Counted from the first letter of the stretch, positions 28,229 to 40,723 are shown. The stretch is DNA of 64,000 bases from Leptasterias polaris (GCA_037783415.1 JAZGTN010000089.1:868001-932000); one strand, 5' to 3'. Program-made: numbers and translations. The notes: generated by a model from the letters alone, not told the origin.

Positions 28229-28414
28229 ATCGAACCAGAAGGGGCTGATTTCTTTTATAGCCTGACTGATGTGATGGTACTTCATACTAAAAAACAGAGC
28301 GCTTTTTAAACATAATTACCAATTTTGCATTACTTGCATACACTAATAAGAGGGTATTTGTGTAATATATGCAGTGTGTCTTGGCTGAAACATCCTTATG
28401 TAACGTCAGCTAAA

Positions 28415-28792
28415 TGGAGGGTATACCTTTGGTAATTACTCCAAAAATTAATGATCATAAAAACTTACTTGGTAAAAAGCACTGGAGAGCTGTTGGTATA
28501 TTATAAAACATTGTTATAGAAACGACCACCTTTTAAGTAATGTAGTTTTAGAGAAAGGGGTAATTTTCAACCAAAAATTTGAATATGAGAAAGGCTTCAG
28601 GCATGAAGCTTTTCACAGGCATCTAAAAGCACAATTCTATGCAATACGGGTGCTTTCTTCTTTCATTATTTTCTTGCAACTTCGGTGACCAATTGAGCCC
28701 AAAGTTTCACAGGTTTGTTATTTTATCCATAAGTTGGGATACACAAAGTGAGGATACTGGTCTTTGACAATTACCAAAAGTATATCCTGCCT
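28415..28792 (+). mobile_element. MITE-like element, decayed TTAA-type family
   Basis: The terminal inverted repeats are GGGTATACCTTTGGTAATT on the left and AATTACCAAAAGTATATCC on the right, about 375 bp apart. Internal landmarks include AACTTACTTGGTAA and ATTGAGCCCAAAGTTTCACA. Part of this right half recurs in the element at 45094-45437 and part of the left half in the one near 61.3 kb, so it is a dispersed family. The TTAA flanks appear mutated here (TAAA and TCAA). Confidence 0.65.
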
Positions 28793-29414
28793 TCAACGTT
28801 CTAGACTGGATTGATTTGGTCTGGAACGTTCAGACATTGAAATACTTAATCGGTTTCAAATCAGGTGCGTATACGCAGAGGTCATGCGCACATGTAACTA
28901 TAGTGTTGTAGAATGAAGTTGCTATTTCTTGTTCATGAAGGATATTAGTTTTATTGCAATCATTAGACAAATCTAGAAATTAACAGTATCTTTCTAGCAA
29001 AATATTCAATTATTATTTTTTAAACCAGAGTCTTGAATACCGAACCGGTAATTTGAAAACAGAAACAAATCCTCGAATACCGGACTGGTAATTTGAATAA
29101 AGACACAAATGTATTAATACATACAGAATACTGTCGCAACCTAATTGGCATGTCAGTCATTATACAATACTAGGTAGACCTACCGGTAGAAATACCAAAC
29201 CATGTAGCTTTCTTCCTCCATGCTTTGACGTGTGATTGTTTAACATCCATTTTTACACTCTCCTTCTGCATTTACATTTGGTAGCCATGAAACTTCCCTT
29301 AAAACAAATTTATTTTGTTGACACCGGGATATTTAGATCGATATTTCTGTCAATTATTTCTGTTTGAAGCTCTGCATCTAAAATTAAAGTCTGATATACC
29401 ACAAAAACCATTAC

Positions 29415-29573
29415 AAACATAACATTGACTCATTTAGGTGTTTTAGGAGTTGAAATGATTTGACTAAAAGCTACTGCTTAACTGTATTTTTTAAAGATCA
29501 ATCGTATTTAGTTACACCACGTTAAAGTTTAAGTGAGATCTTGTTTCAGCTTAGCTAATACTTAAGCACGATT
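29415..29573 (-). repeat. Right member of a long inverted repeat pair
   Basis: Reverse complement of 25511-25671; its outer end is CTTAAGCACGATT. The same two interpretations apply (dispersed repeat, or terminal repeat of a roughly 4-kb element). I see no transposase-like coding sequence between the two arms. Confidence 0.8.
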
Positions 29574-31719
29574 TGTCCTCGGTACATATTCTATCATTAT
29601 TGCAATCGTCCACGCAGCAATACGTCAACTCTGAGTTTCTATGATGTAAAAGAGACACTGTTTTCATCTATTCATGTAAAATCCAGTGCAGCCAGATATT
29701 GTGACAAGCCTTGTTCCGGAGTCTTTCGACTCAACTTTGGCATTTGCTCTTACTGCTCGATGTGTACACGTACACTATACACTACCTCACCATTATTACT
29801 CAATTCACGAAGAAAAACACGCCATTGCTATGAGTCTACACACGGGGAATTTTTACAAGATGTTTTTATAAGACGACTAACGCAAAACCGCACAAAAAGG
29901 CTTTCTTTTTACACTTTGTTATAAATTTATTACATACAGCAGGATTTATTCAATGCGTTATGCAAGATTTTAAAATAGAAATAAGCAAAAGCAAGTTGAA
30001 ATTCAACATGGCGCCGACGCATCCTATAGTGTGCCTGATGAGATAGTCACTATGTCTATATACACGTAGCCGACATTTGAACTGCATCAATGCAGCAGCC
30101 AAGTTACTGAATGATTCATTTACATGGAGAAGAATACTAGATTATTCTTATCATGTACGATACAATAGAGAGAGGGAGAAGGGGGACAGGCATGGCTGAC
30201 GATGCATACAGTCTCCTCTCTCCAAATTATCTACTGACTCATTTTTTTTTCTGGGAAGATTTGGATAGCTTGATCCCTCTTTCCTCCTTGTCTTAAAAAA
30301 TCTTCGAATGAGGTCACTTAATTACTCGTTAATTAACAAAGTGAACACTAACTTAATTAGAATATATTACTATATGGGTAACACGATGCCATAAATCCAT
30401 TCTTTTCTATAAAGACAAAGCTCAACATTGGTAATTATTTAAACAGGTGCTTCGTATTAATCTGAAAGCTCACTGATGATAAAATTCACTCCAAATCTCC
30501 AAAGGTTTCCATAAGATACCGCAAAGTCGATACAAAAATATTTGAAGACGCCCAGAATCCTTATTGCTTATTTTGATTGCTGGGGTTGAAATAAGCACGT
30601 ACGTGAATATGCACTATTAAAACTGTTATCCCTTTTATCGTGATTACCAAATTTAATGACATTTTCAAAGTTTGGTTGGATGATGTGCTTTATCGTAAAG
30701 TAAAAACCTACTGTTAGAAGACGAACATATATTTAATCTTCCAATTTACTCTTCCAAAACTCGACAATAATATAAAATAAATTTGTACTTCATAGTTTCG
30801 TAATTTTCTTGTGAGAACGAGCTGTTTTTGTTGTTTTCTGATTTTTTACAAAAATTATGGCACAATAATGTCCTTTTTGGGGGGATTTTAACACGAACCG
30901 AAAGAACATATTTTTATTACATCTCAATTTAAGAGAGTATTTGCATCTTGATCGTTCGATACCTCCTTCATTTCAAACATTTTATCTAAACATTTATTTT
31001 TGAAAGATAAAAAAACTACGCACGGATGTTTACCTACTCAATACGAGTAGAAACCGCATATATTTTTAAGAAAAGTGTCCTTATGGAGTAGTAGAGTTAT
31101 TGAAACAAAGGATGTCGGCTAAAAGTTGATCGCACCTGTTTCTCTAAAACATCCAAACAATATTTGACCGATTGGCTGTTTGGCTGGAGGCGCTATTTGA
31201 GTGTATATTAAGAAGTTTTAATGGAATATGCATTTACTGGTAATGCGACACTGATGGTCTCTTCGCATAGAATGTCGGCAGATGTATAGAATGACAAGAA
31301 TAATGTTACATTAATTTTCATATCATTATGCACATTGTATGAATAACTACCTCTCAATGTTGGATTCCCTTATTATTGCGTTTGGCTAAATGGCGAAACA
31401 CATAACATTCACAAGTGTATTTGACACGAGAACAATTCGATCGGTAGATTTATTGGCAACTGCTATTGGTAATGTTCGGATGAAATATTACGTCAACTTC
31501 AGATTACATATGTTATTGAAGAGTCAATGATTCTCCTTTCGGACCTTGCAAGGGTAGTACCCCTGTAGAGTCCCCCAGGACCACATAAGAGTGGCACCCC
31601 GCCGTGACTCGACATCCCCATTACCTTCTCTACATCAGACATTACCCCAAAACACCAGTCATACATGCCACACTCTCTTCCATGTATGTATTTGAAAGCA
31701 AAACGGAGTGTCTGTAACC

Positions 31720-31748
31720 ATGGAGGGAGGATCTTTTCCTTCCTCCAT
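31720..31748. repeat. Short hairpin
   Basis: ATGGAGGGAGG and CCTTCCTCCAT pair with one mismatch around a 7-base loop, within a patch that is richer in G+C than its surroundings (about 31550-31830). It is possibly the centre of a small decayed transposable element. Confidence 0.45.
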
Positions 31749-32005
31749 GCTGTAACGGCAGTAGTGTCAGTAGTCAAAAAGTGGCATTTCAGGGGAGTCG
31801 GGGGGGATAGTCGGGAAGACCTGCCTAACCCATGTACCTCATTACCATTATATCGTTAACATCAAATTGCCGTGTGTTGATTGCATTTGGCAAATTACAT
31901 TAATTGGACTTCATGTCAATATTAGGCCTAACCCTGACTCTACTGAATTGACCCCTCTTTAGAGAGAGATAGAGTCAATTTTTCATTTGACCCCCAGTGC
32001 GTACT

Positions 32006-32714
32006 ATAGACTGTGCAAGTCTCGCGCGCATTCGAACTTCCGGGACCATAGTGGTCCCAACCATATGGAGTTTTACGTGGGCGAGATTTTGTTTCGTCAA
32101 TTATTTTAGTTTAACGTAGTTTATGACCTAGAAAATTATACATGTTGTTGGGAATGTAATACAAAGTGATAACAAAATATGAAAGTAAAACCAATTCAAC
32201 AATATAACGAAGAAAACCCGAGAATTAAACTTGACCTCGGCTTCCGGTTATTGCAAAAAATTAAGAATTTTGTGCTCGCCTCCGATCATAAAACTTACGT
32301 AAACGCTTGTTTTGGGTGCGCAATTATAATCGCCAGATGCTGTAATTGCAAAGCAAACCCTTTTCATTGCAGTATATGGTTGTTGAGGCGTCAGCACCCT
32401 CTTTAAACTGCGATACGGGTCCATTTAAGACCCGTTTGACCTTCACGAATCCGCGTAAGGGGTTTCTAAAAAGGTAACATCAAAAAAGCATCCTTGTCCC
32501 AGAGTTTAAATTTGTTTTCAATAATAATTAACACACTTTTTCGTAATTTTTTCAAAAGCTAAAACTACTTTTATAAAATTGTTATGATTTATTTTAGTTG
32601 TTTAGATTTTGTCATGAGATATAATTTAAAACAAAGATTTGATTTCAGAAATAAAAATGTTCTTCGTTTGACGTGTTCTCTCGTTCGGATACGCGCGAGA
32701 CTTGCACAGTCTAT
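32006..32714. mobile_element. Inverted-repeat-bounded element, about 0.7 kb
   Basis: A 23-bp perfect inverted repeat bounds it: ATAGACTGTGCAAGTCTCGC at the left end (32006-32028) with its exact complement at the right (32692-32714). The homology continues imperfectly inward (ATTCGAAC and GTTCGGAT). No transposase is encoded; the ORFs at 32179-32406 and 32584-32892 are unrecognised. I could not identify a target-site duplication, so the superfamily is unknown. Confidence 0.65.
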
Positions 32715-33653
32715 GTTCTCCCACACTTCAATCTTCCTGTGGTCTCATACACAAATCCCCTTCTTACACCAATATCTCCCAAAAATCACAGCCCAAAAGC
32801 CAAACTATCACCTAAATATCATATACTCTGAGCTTCCCATCACGAATTATCAAATGGAATTTAATTTTCCACACGTTAATTTCCTAGGATAATGATATTT
32901 TTTGACGCATTTTGTATAAGAAAAATTTCCACGAAGTCTAGAACATTCATTAGATTGTATGCCAAGAATGCTTGAACCACCTGTTTCAACCTCCTTGAAA
33001 TACATGTAATGTTTGCTCTTTACAATTTGAAAACAAAAAAACTAATTAAAATATACAATGGAAGTTGTCACTTTTGTTTTATAAATAAGTGGTATTCTAC
33101 AGGTGGTTGATATGTCAATTATACAAAGTAGAAGTGAAAGCAATAATATTCTCTTTTTTACATTATGGAAAACAGATGGCAGCTTTTGACAGTTTTTGCT
33201 CTTGCGTGGTGTAGCCTACCTGTAACATTTTTCGGTGTTGATAATCATTTACACTGAGTGGAATAATTGTGCTAGTTATTTTCAATAGTGTTTTAATGAT
33301 GAAGATGTGGGTGTGATATGGTGGGTAATTACTTTAGAATGTACCAACTCATTACACTCGAATTCTATCGGACGATTTCATCGATACTATAACTCGAATG
33401 AGAATGCACTCAGAGAATCGATTTTTACACCGGAGCTAATTATGCAAATTTATTCAAATACTGTCCATAAAAAAAGTTACAAGGAGGATTTGCTTTCCCG
33501 TTATGTAACATAGTTTTTTCGATCTGCAGCTCTTATTATCTTATTTCTTGTTGCCTAAATTTACTTTAAATGCATCTTGTCACTTTTGCCGTAGGTCCTC
33601 ACTTGATTATGTTTTATAACGCATCCTTTGCATATATTCATCTACTCAATCGA

Positions 33654-33896
33654 ACGTGTTTGTTTGTCTGTCCTTGTCTGTGCTTTGTTTGCCTGTCACT
33701 GTCTTTGTGTTTGTCTTTAAACTGTTGTTTTCTTCGTGACTAACTGTTTTGTTTTTTGTATTCACATATTTAAAGGCATGTTTTTATAAGCTTCGGCTTT
33801 CGTCACCATGCCTCCATCTGTACGTTTCTTTATATTTGCGTATTATGTAATTGTTTTTCGAGAGATGGAAATAAATGTTTGCTGATTGATTGATTG
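33654..33896 (+). repeat. Possible 3' end of a LINE (CR1/L2-like tail)
   Basis: A T-rich stretch containing ATAAGCTTCGGCTTTCGTCA and ending ATGGAAATAAATGTTTGCTG followed by a short (GATT)n tail. This layout resembles 3' ends of CR1/L2-type retroposons in marine invertebrates. There is no reverse transcriptase ORF, so if correct it is a 5'-truncated copy. Confidence 0.35.
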
Positions 33897-34396
33897 ACAT
33901 GGAGCAAATAGGTTGGTCAGGCTTCAGTGAACACTTGATATCTCTTGAGATTATAGACGTAAAACAAGCAGTAATAACGGGTAAGAGTCTCTGTACACGT
34001 CGTTAGAATAGACCCGCGGCTTGTACTGAGTCTATCGAAGAATTGAATACAAAGAACTGAAGTTGCGGCGAACCGTTAACTATTCGATGACCATTTGGGA
34101 TGGAAAAGTTTACTGTTTTCATCAAGTCTATAGTATAGTACATGTAACGACCTAAGAAAAGTATAATTTATGAAACTATGGTTTGTCAATTTCAATCCGG
34201 ACTTGTTTTATTTAAAGAACTCCCAACCTAAATCAAATAGACCTTGTTCCGAGTTGAATATATGAATTTTAGTTGAGCTAATGTAATACTGGTCAAGGCG
34301 CGGCGACACATTAAAACTAATATTACAAATTAATACATTTTAGTCAAATCAAATGTATTCAGTGAGAAATTGGTGTGCAAGACTGTTATCACCAGC

Positions 34397-34640
34397 CATA
34401 GTGTCATGTTCCCTGTTGATCTCCATTGACAATAATATTAGTATAAGACAAACAAGACTATTTACTATCACTATCCATAGTGTCAGGTCCCCTTTCTCCA
34501 TTGATAATAGTCAAGTATAAACCAAGCATATGCCAGACTATTTACTATAATAAGCCATAGTGTCATGTTCCCGGTCTCCTTTGACAATAAAGTACTTATT
34601 ATTATAAATGACAAATAGGGGCCAGATAATTTACAACTTA
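34397..34640. repeat. Diverged tandem repeat, about 3 copies of 80-90 bp
   Basis: Three successive blocks each contain CCATAGTGTCA, then a (T)CTCC..TTGA(C/T)AATA motif, then a stretch ending AGACTATTTACTAT or a variant. The copies differ by substitutions and small indels, so the array is old. Confidence 0.65.
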
Positions 34641-35803
34641 CAGGCTTTGGCTCCATAAGACAAAACCTCCATAAGACAAAGCCGTTGCTTCAAAATCGAT
34701 CTACATTGGAGAGAAAAAATGGCTGACCGTAGTAGAGGTGTTCACTGTTACATTATACATGATGGTTTATATTTGTTATATTACGGACCAGGACCAAACA
34801 AACAACAATTCGGCCGGATGTAATTTAAATTTGTTCATAAATAGCTTCAGCGTCGTAAATGATAGTATGATACAAATTATCATGTTGATACCAGTACAAA
34901 TTCGCTTCAATTAGTTTATTATGCTAAAACTATTAACAGTGTGCGGCATAGTTGACTCGGTTAACGCGTGATAGTTCCACTGTGTTTAATCAACACTCGT
35001 CTTCATTATATATATCGATCTATTTATCATTTTGTTGTTAGGCGTAATAACACCATGCTGCATTGCGTGTATAAAAACGGTGTGAAGTTTTAGACGGTGA
35101 ATTTTTTATGTAAATTTACATTTTTGTGGATATTAATTTTGAGACTTGATTTCCGGTTATACTTGTATAAACAATTCGCTGAGCTGTAGTGGTTCTGAGA
35201 AGAACCGATCGTGTAACAACATTCGACGTTTCGACCAGTATGCTCAGAATGTCTTCAGGATCCTTATTTATAACAACTCCGATGTTTGGCCGCTTATTCG
35301 AAAAATGGTTCAAGATAATTCCCTCAATATTTAAGTCTCTACCATCTTTTGACAGATATCTAGCTAAAATAATGAAGATACAAATAATATTCTCGTTTGC
35401 ATGTTTTTACATCATAATGAAAAAATTTCAATCTACTAGAACTAAGTTATAAATTAGTTTATCAGTGTGCAACAAGGTTTTTAAGAAACATATAATTAAC
35501 ACAAAATATAAAGTAATTCCAGAAGGGTTTACCCTTAAATGTTTCAGTGGCTGGCCAGCAGGTTCATTTTGTCATTTCACTGGTCCGTCAGCCTTTTCAC
35601 TATTCCGTGAAATAGAGATTTACAACACTGTCGGAACACTTGAGTAGATCTTGACTGTCCTCTGGTGTTTTAACCGGCATCTTGTCAACGGACCACTGTT
35701 AAGGGAGAAAGCTGCCATGCCTCGAAAGATTTATCAAACTTATGAGTGTCCGAAATACATGTGCATTAATGTTATGTTTTCCTTAACTTGTTTTTTTTCT
35801 TAC

Positions 35804-35909
35804 TCCGTTCGAGTACCTAATCCTTGCCACCATCATTGCCAACTGCGTGGTACTTGCTTTAGAGGTCCATCTTCCCCAAGAAGACAAAACAGTCATGGCG
35901 TTGGAACTT
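35804..35909 (+). CDS. Cav2: Cav2 alpha-1, exon 2 (IS1)
   Basis: Encodes the end of codon 80 and residues 81-115, beginning [20 protein letters not shown]. This is the first transmembrane helix of domain I and closely matches the Cav2 IS1 consensus, followed by the start of the S1-S2 loop (HLPQEDKT). The exon follows the AT-AC intron and ends on a codon boundary at a standard GTAAGTATT donor. The 106-bp length equals that recalled for the corresponding human CACNA1A exon. Confidence 0.95.
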
Positions 35910-37561
35910 GTAAGTATTAATAGCAAGTCGCCAAGTTAACGTTTCGATCAGTGTGGTCAGAGTCTTCACCAGGTAGCCAAATTCTTACTTGCTTTAACGT
36001 CTGATGAAGATTGTCAAAGCGATGTGAACGAAACGTCAAGTTGTTCGGCTTAAACTGTGAATGGAAATATAAAGTTGTAGTCATGGTGTTATGAAAAACT
36101 TCTTTTGATTATTTTTAGATTTGACCACAACTCTAATTTCTACTGATTTATTCCAGAAACATTCACACATTAAGTATACTGTATGACATAAAATTACTGA
36201 AGGTTAAAAAACATGGCACAAAAAACAAATTATTACAAACAAACAAACATCCCAACAACCCTAACAAACAAAAACAAACAAACAACCCAACACCCCAACA
36301 GATTAAGGATGTCATATTCAAATGAACCTAAAACATCATACCCATTCCACTACATGAGTGGCCTATAGGACACTCATGTGGTGGAATGTGTAATATTGGG
36401 GTTTTTTTACAGTGAGGGTGGGGTGGAAAGTAGTATGGCTCATTTCGGATAATGATAATCAGTATTCCTACTTTAGTATGAAGGCAGGGTATACGACATT
36501 CATAAGGGGTGACGTTCGGTAGCTAGCTGCAAGACCCTGCACTCAATGATAATACACTCCGTCCAAATATCTGACTCATCATTCCCTCCCGTTTTAATCT
36601 CAAACAATCTCATCCAGTTTAAGATGATTAATACTATGGAACTTTGAAGGGAGCTTTATAAATGTTATTATGATAATTTGTGGATTTAATCTCCATAGCA
36701 TTGAGTGTATTGTTTGAGTATTCGTCACGACTCAACGCCAGCGTTGCAGGCATCTGTGAAAACCCCAGACGCAGATGTTGAGGTGTTAATGTTGCGCATG
36801 CGTTCTTTTAATCATTTAACCATAGAGGCATTTTGGCTAGTCTTTTTCTGTGCTTTGTTTCTCTTTCACTATGGTGCCGTCAGGCAAACTAGAAAAACCA
36901 CAAAGTATGGTGAACGAAAAACATATCGGACCTCTTGTTAAACCTTTGTCAACAAAACTGAAGGATTAATGATTGCATTTAAACTTACCTGAGAGTTATA
37001 CAATTTGCACGCAAGGCAGTGATAAGAATCTCATAATGTCGACTTTTTTTTTTAGTTTGTCAGAAGCACATAGGGCCTAGGCCTACTATTTATTATAAAG
37101 GCCGTAGACAACCCACATCTTTATTGAGTCCTATACACACACCCTAAACAAAGCAGTATTACACTACAACATTCTTTTATGTGACGACGTCTGATTTTCG
37201 ATAATCAATACACGATATTGTGATTAATAACATTGATAAAATATAAACTATTTTCCCACTGTTGTCCTCAATCTAATTTGTAAAATTTTATTTTCCATTT
37301 ATTAATAATCAATGCAAGTATTGTTATTTCATAAAACCATAGATTTTTATCTCCGGCAATTCCTTTATTAGATAACAGATTTCGTTTTAGCTTCTCGGGT
37401 TGCTATCATCCAAATCCTACTGAAAATAAGTCAAAAAGAAACAACAAATCGATACTACTTCCAGTAGATGCAGGCTGCTTTTTCAGTTTATCGATAGAAG
37501 GAAACTTGATTATCTTGTTACAATCGATTTCCATTTACTCCAAACTTTTCTTACGTACCAG
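35910..37561 (+). other. Intron 2 of Cav2
   Basis: A GT-AG intron (GTAAGTATT to ACCAG). It holds an (AAAC)-rich simple repeat around 36232-36295 and no supported exon. Confidence 0.85.
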
Positions 37562-37701
37562 GAAAAAACAGAGATCTACTTCCTAGCCATTTTCTGCCTC
37601 GAAGCGACGATCAAAATAACCGCGTTAGGTTTAGTGCTACATGAAGGCTCATACCTCAGAAATGGCTGGAATTTTATGGACTTCATAGTCGTAGTTACGG
37701 G
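37562..37701 (+). CDS. Cav2: Cav2 alpha-1, exon 3 (IS2-IS3)
   Basis: Residues 116-161 plus two bases of codon 162. It begins [19 protein letters not shown] (IS2, with the conserved acidic residue of the voltage-sensor charge-transfer centre). It continues with [19 protein letters not shown], the S2-S3 loop and IS3, including the invariant NxMDF motif. The acceptor is TACCAG and the donor GTAAGTC. The 140-bp length and phase-2 end agree with the homologous vertebrate exon. The following residue (Gly, GG|N) can be completed by either exon 4a or 4b. Confidence 0.95.
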
Positions 37702-37766
37702 GTAAGTCTTTACATTTCTGACCCTTTTGTTCTTAAAACAAGGAAGGTAGTGGTATAGCACTTACA

Positions 37767-38300
37767 GGGTGCGTTCGATTAGCTTCCCAGGTCTGACCCC
37801 AGTGCGTTCGAATAGCTCTGACGTCATTGCTGTGGCTCACCCGGGTGAGACCCAAGTGCCATGCCCTGCTTGTGGACTTGGGGCTGACCCTAGTTCATGA
37901 CGTCACGGCGAAAAACTTTCTCAATGGCCACCATTTTGTTTGTAATTCAGCGGGACATTTTAGGAAGTTTGACACACATTTTCGCCATTACAACAGCGTT
38001 TTTGTGAGCAATAAGTATTTTTTATTCGAAGCCGGGTACTGTACCTTTGTATCACTGTGGGGTTGTACAAATTGTTTAACGTTGCAGTTTTACCTTGAGA
38101 ATAATTATTTTACGATGTTTTCGTGAATCCACGGAAAGTATCGGACATACTGCACAAAATGGAAGTAGTTCCGGTCGGCTGTGTCCCAAGATGCATCGGT
38201 GTGAATGCTGGGGAAAGTTGGCGTTCGATTAGCTCATGGTTAGGGGCTCACCCGGATGAGCAGACCGGGGTCGACCCGGGGAAGCTAATCGAACGCACCC
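37767..38300. mobile_element. TIR DNA transposon (non-autonomous), about 534 bp
   Basis: The left end GGGTGCGTTCGATTAGCTTC is the exact reverse complement of the right end, and the similarity extends imperfectly into GGTCTGACCCC / GGGGTCGACC. Sub-terminal copies of GCGTTCGA(A/T)TAGCT occur at both ends. A 3-bp flank (ACA on both sides) is a possible target-site duplication, which together with the GGG terminus suggests a PIF/Harbinger-like element. This class call is tentative. The internal ORFs (37827-38443) show no transposase motif. Confidence 0.8.
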
Positions 38301-39156
38301 ACAGACAACTACCTTATCGAAGGGGACAAGCCATTGTCAACAAAGTTTTCCTCTATCTCTTTATTAAATTGTATGACCTTTCTTTGAGTCAGGTTAGTGA
38401 TTTTTTTTCTCATGTGTCATGTAATTTTCTGTGGGGTATTTAGCAAAAATTGGCAAATTCTTGTTCAAAGTTGTTTTTCCGCACAAAACTTTAACCCACT
38501 GAAAACTCTTGAAGCCCAACGGATCAAGCTATTTTGAACAGAGTGACAATGTACATAAATTCAATCAAATTAAGAATGCACACTTTTCGTAACTGCAAAT
38601 TATAATTATAAATTTTTTGAATTAGATAATTGCAGTACAATACATTCCATCTTTTTGTAGGTACGTTAGGTTTTGTTTTGATTTGTTGATTTTTTTGAAT
38701 AATAATCTTAAAAGAATCCCCCAAATCAACAAGTGGTAGAGCTGAACGGCCAACTCGGCCTTAATTGTCTCAATTGAATACGTAATGGCTTCATGACCTA
38801 CTCGACTTACAGCTTCTTCCCACTGACGACCAACTCGACTTACGTCAGACTCATACCGTGCATGCATACATGACACATTGACACACACATGTATAAATGC
38901 GGAGTGAGTGTTTACGTCTGTAATGTTCACAGTACTCTGTGAATTTTCACAAGAATAATGTTCGCAAAAGCCGAAAAATTACCCTCTTCTGAACACATAA
39001 CTTGACGAAGGACCCTGAAGATGTTTGCAATTTCTGCAAAAACAGGTCTGGTGAGCTTTTTACTAAGTGGGTATTCAGTTTGTTCAGACAGGCTAAACAG
39101 AAATATGCATGCCGTTGGTACATTTATAACCGTCGTGCAACTGCAGGTGCAAGGCT

Positions 39157-39187
39157 AGCAGCATAGCCCCATGTCATGATTGTCATG
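39157..39187. repeat. Near-perfect palindrome
   Basis: TAGCCCCATG and CATGGGGCTA are exact complements around a 10-base centre that is itself nearly self-complementary. It is flanked by direct GCAAGGCT repeats. A hairpin-forming insertion or a footprint of an element is likely; no function is evident. Confidence 0.7.
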
Positions 39188-40374
39188 GGGCTAGTGCAAG
39201 GCTTGCTTTTTAAATAAATGAATACAACTACAAATATGAATTTGATGATGAGTGACTCTATCAGTTTAACAACTTGGTCATGTAAGTTTAGAAACTAAAC
39301 TCATAAAGTTATCCTAACTTCAGTTGGTAATGACTAAAATTCTAAAATTACTTACATTTTTCGCAAGATTTTTTCTTCTTTTTTTCATCCTATTTTTATT
39401 TAGTTCTCTTTCTAGAGTCTCCTTTTTATGTTAAATTTGTTCAATACAATGCTATGGCATGTGCCATATGTTTATAGTTTTGCGCGTGTTCAAACTTTGG
39501 CTTTGGGGCTTTGGTGCCACGTACATTGCTATCTCTCCATGATATAAGTAGTGGAAATCACAAAATTTGAGATTTGATCTGATTGAGTTGTAATTAGTCT
39601 AGTTGGATAGAGCTCTTTGAGACATTCATTTTGATACTTTACTTGTGGGATCGGTTCATGAAAACCGGACTTATGGAAGGTCAAAGTTAAAAATATTTGA
39701 CCTTGTTTACATTACAATTTTTGTGTGACCTTGTACCAGCGCAACGTTTTCGCGGTTGCGCACAACAGCCAATTCCCCTTGCATAATTGAACATTTCCCA
39801 AGGGCCGTATCAACGTGTTTGACAATCAAGCGCGAAAAAGCACGACAACTAATAGTTTTAATTCAAAAAGTAATTACATAATTAAATACTCAACTGTCAT
39901 TTTTGGTTCATTATGGGGCCCTAAGAGGATAACTACTTACAGTTCACAATGAATTTGAGCGCAGAAAACAAGATTTCTTGTGATTTTACAGAAAGTTTTT
40001 CACAAATACTCCAACAAAACGGACGCCAAATTGCATATCAATCGCGAGAGAAAAACTCCATCTTGAAAGTAGTTCCGTTTATTTTTATGAATGAAACGAT
40101 TAACATGGGTTAAATCTATATCCCTCCGCACCACTGATCTCTCTATCGGTGGTCAGGATCTCTCTATCGGTGGTCAGTTTCCCATTAACAAAAAGTGGCT
40201 GCGCGGTGAACAGCGCCCTCACTCGGTATTGATTTACACTAATATAAGTTAGTTACGTGTGAAGGAAACGAACTCGAGAACTTTAACGGGTCCCAATGAT
40301 ATTCAAAAACGCACAGGACTTACACGATCTATTAACTTGATTTAGGCCTTTCTGTAAAGGTGGACGAATCTATA

Positions 40375-40723
40375 GGGTGTCATGGCCGAGTGGTTAAGAG
40401 CATCGGATTCAAGTTCGGGTGGTTTAGTCATCGAGGTGTGGGCTCGAGTCCCTGTCATGACGTTTGTGTCCATGAGCAAGACACTTTGCTATAATTGCTT
40501 CTCTACAACCAGGGGTATAAATGGGTACCTGCAAGGGTAGAGGTTGATATTGTGTTTGAAAAAGCCTTCGAAGCGCCATCACGGCAGCCCGGGCTGTATA
40601 TTCCCCAGGGAGCTGAGAAAGATTAAAGGAATGTTATTGGCCCAATGACCAGGGCACTAATGTAAAGCGCATTGATACGTTATTGTGAAATGCGCTATAT
40701 AAGAACTAGTTATTATTATTATT
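40375..40723 (+). mobile_element. tRNA-derived SINE
   Basis: The head resembles a class II (Leu/Ser-type) tRNA: A box TGGCCGAGTGGTTAAGAGCA, B box GGCTCGAGTCCC. A central block GTCCATGAGCAAGACACTTT follows, then a tail with TAAAGCGCATTGA and GCGCTATATAAGAACTAG, ending in (TTA)n. The element is about 349 bp and looks full length. The tail resembles one shared by several metazoan SINE families. It lies in the channel gene's sense orientation. Confidence 0.88.

Larger units (their letters stand above)
24984..35803 (+). other. Intron 1 of Cav2, U12-type AT-AC
   Basis: It begins ATATCCTTTT, the minor-spliceosome AT-AC donor. It ends TTCCTTAAC (35779-35787, an exact match to the U12 branch-site consensus) followed 14 bases later by the terminal AC of TTCTTAC. 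Using these sites joins TGG CT with T CCG TTC GAG, restoring the conserved W-L-P-F-E at the start of IS1. No GT-AG alternative does this. Within the 10.8-kb intron are two repeats in opposite orientation (25511-25671 and 29415-29573), MITE-like elements near 28.4 and 32 kb, a LINE-like tail near 33.8 kb and a diverged tandem repeat near 34.5 kb. I see no other exons. Confidence 0.93.
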
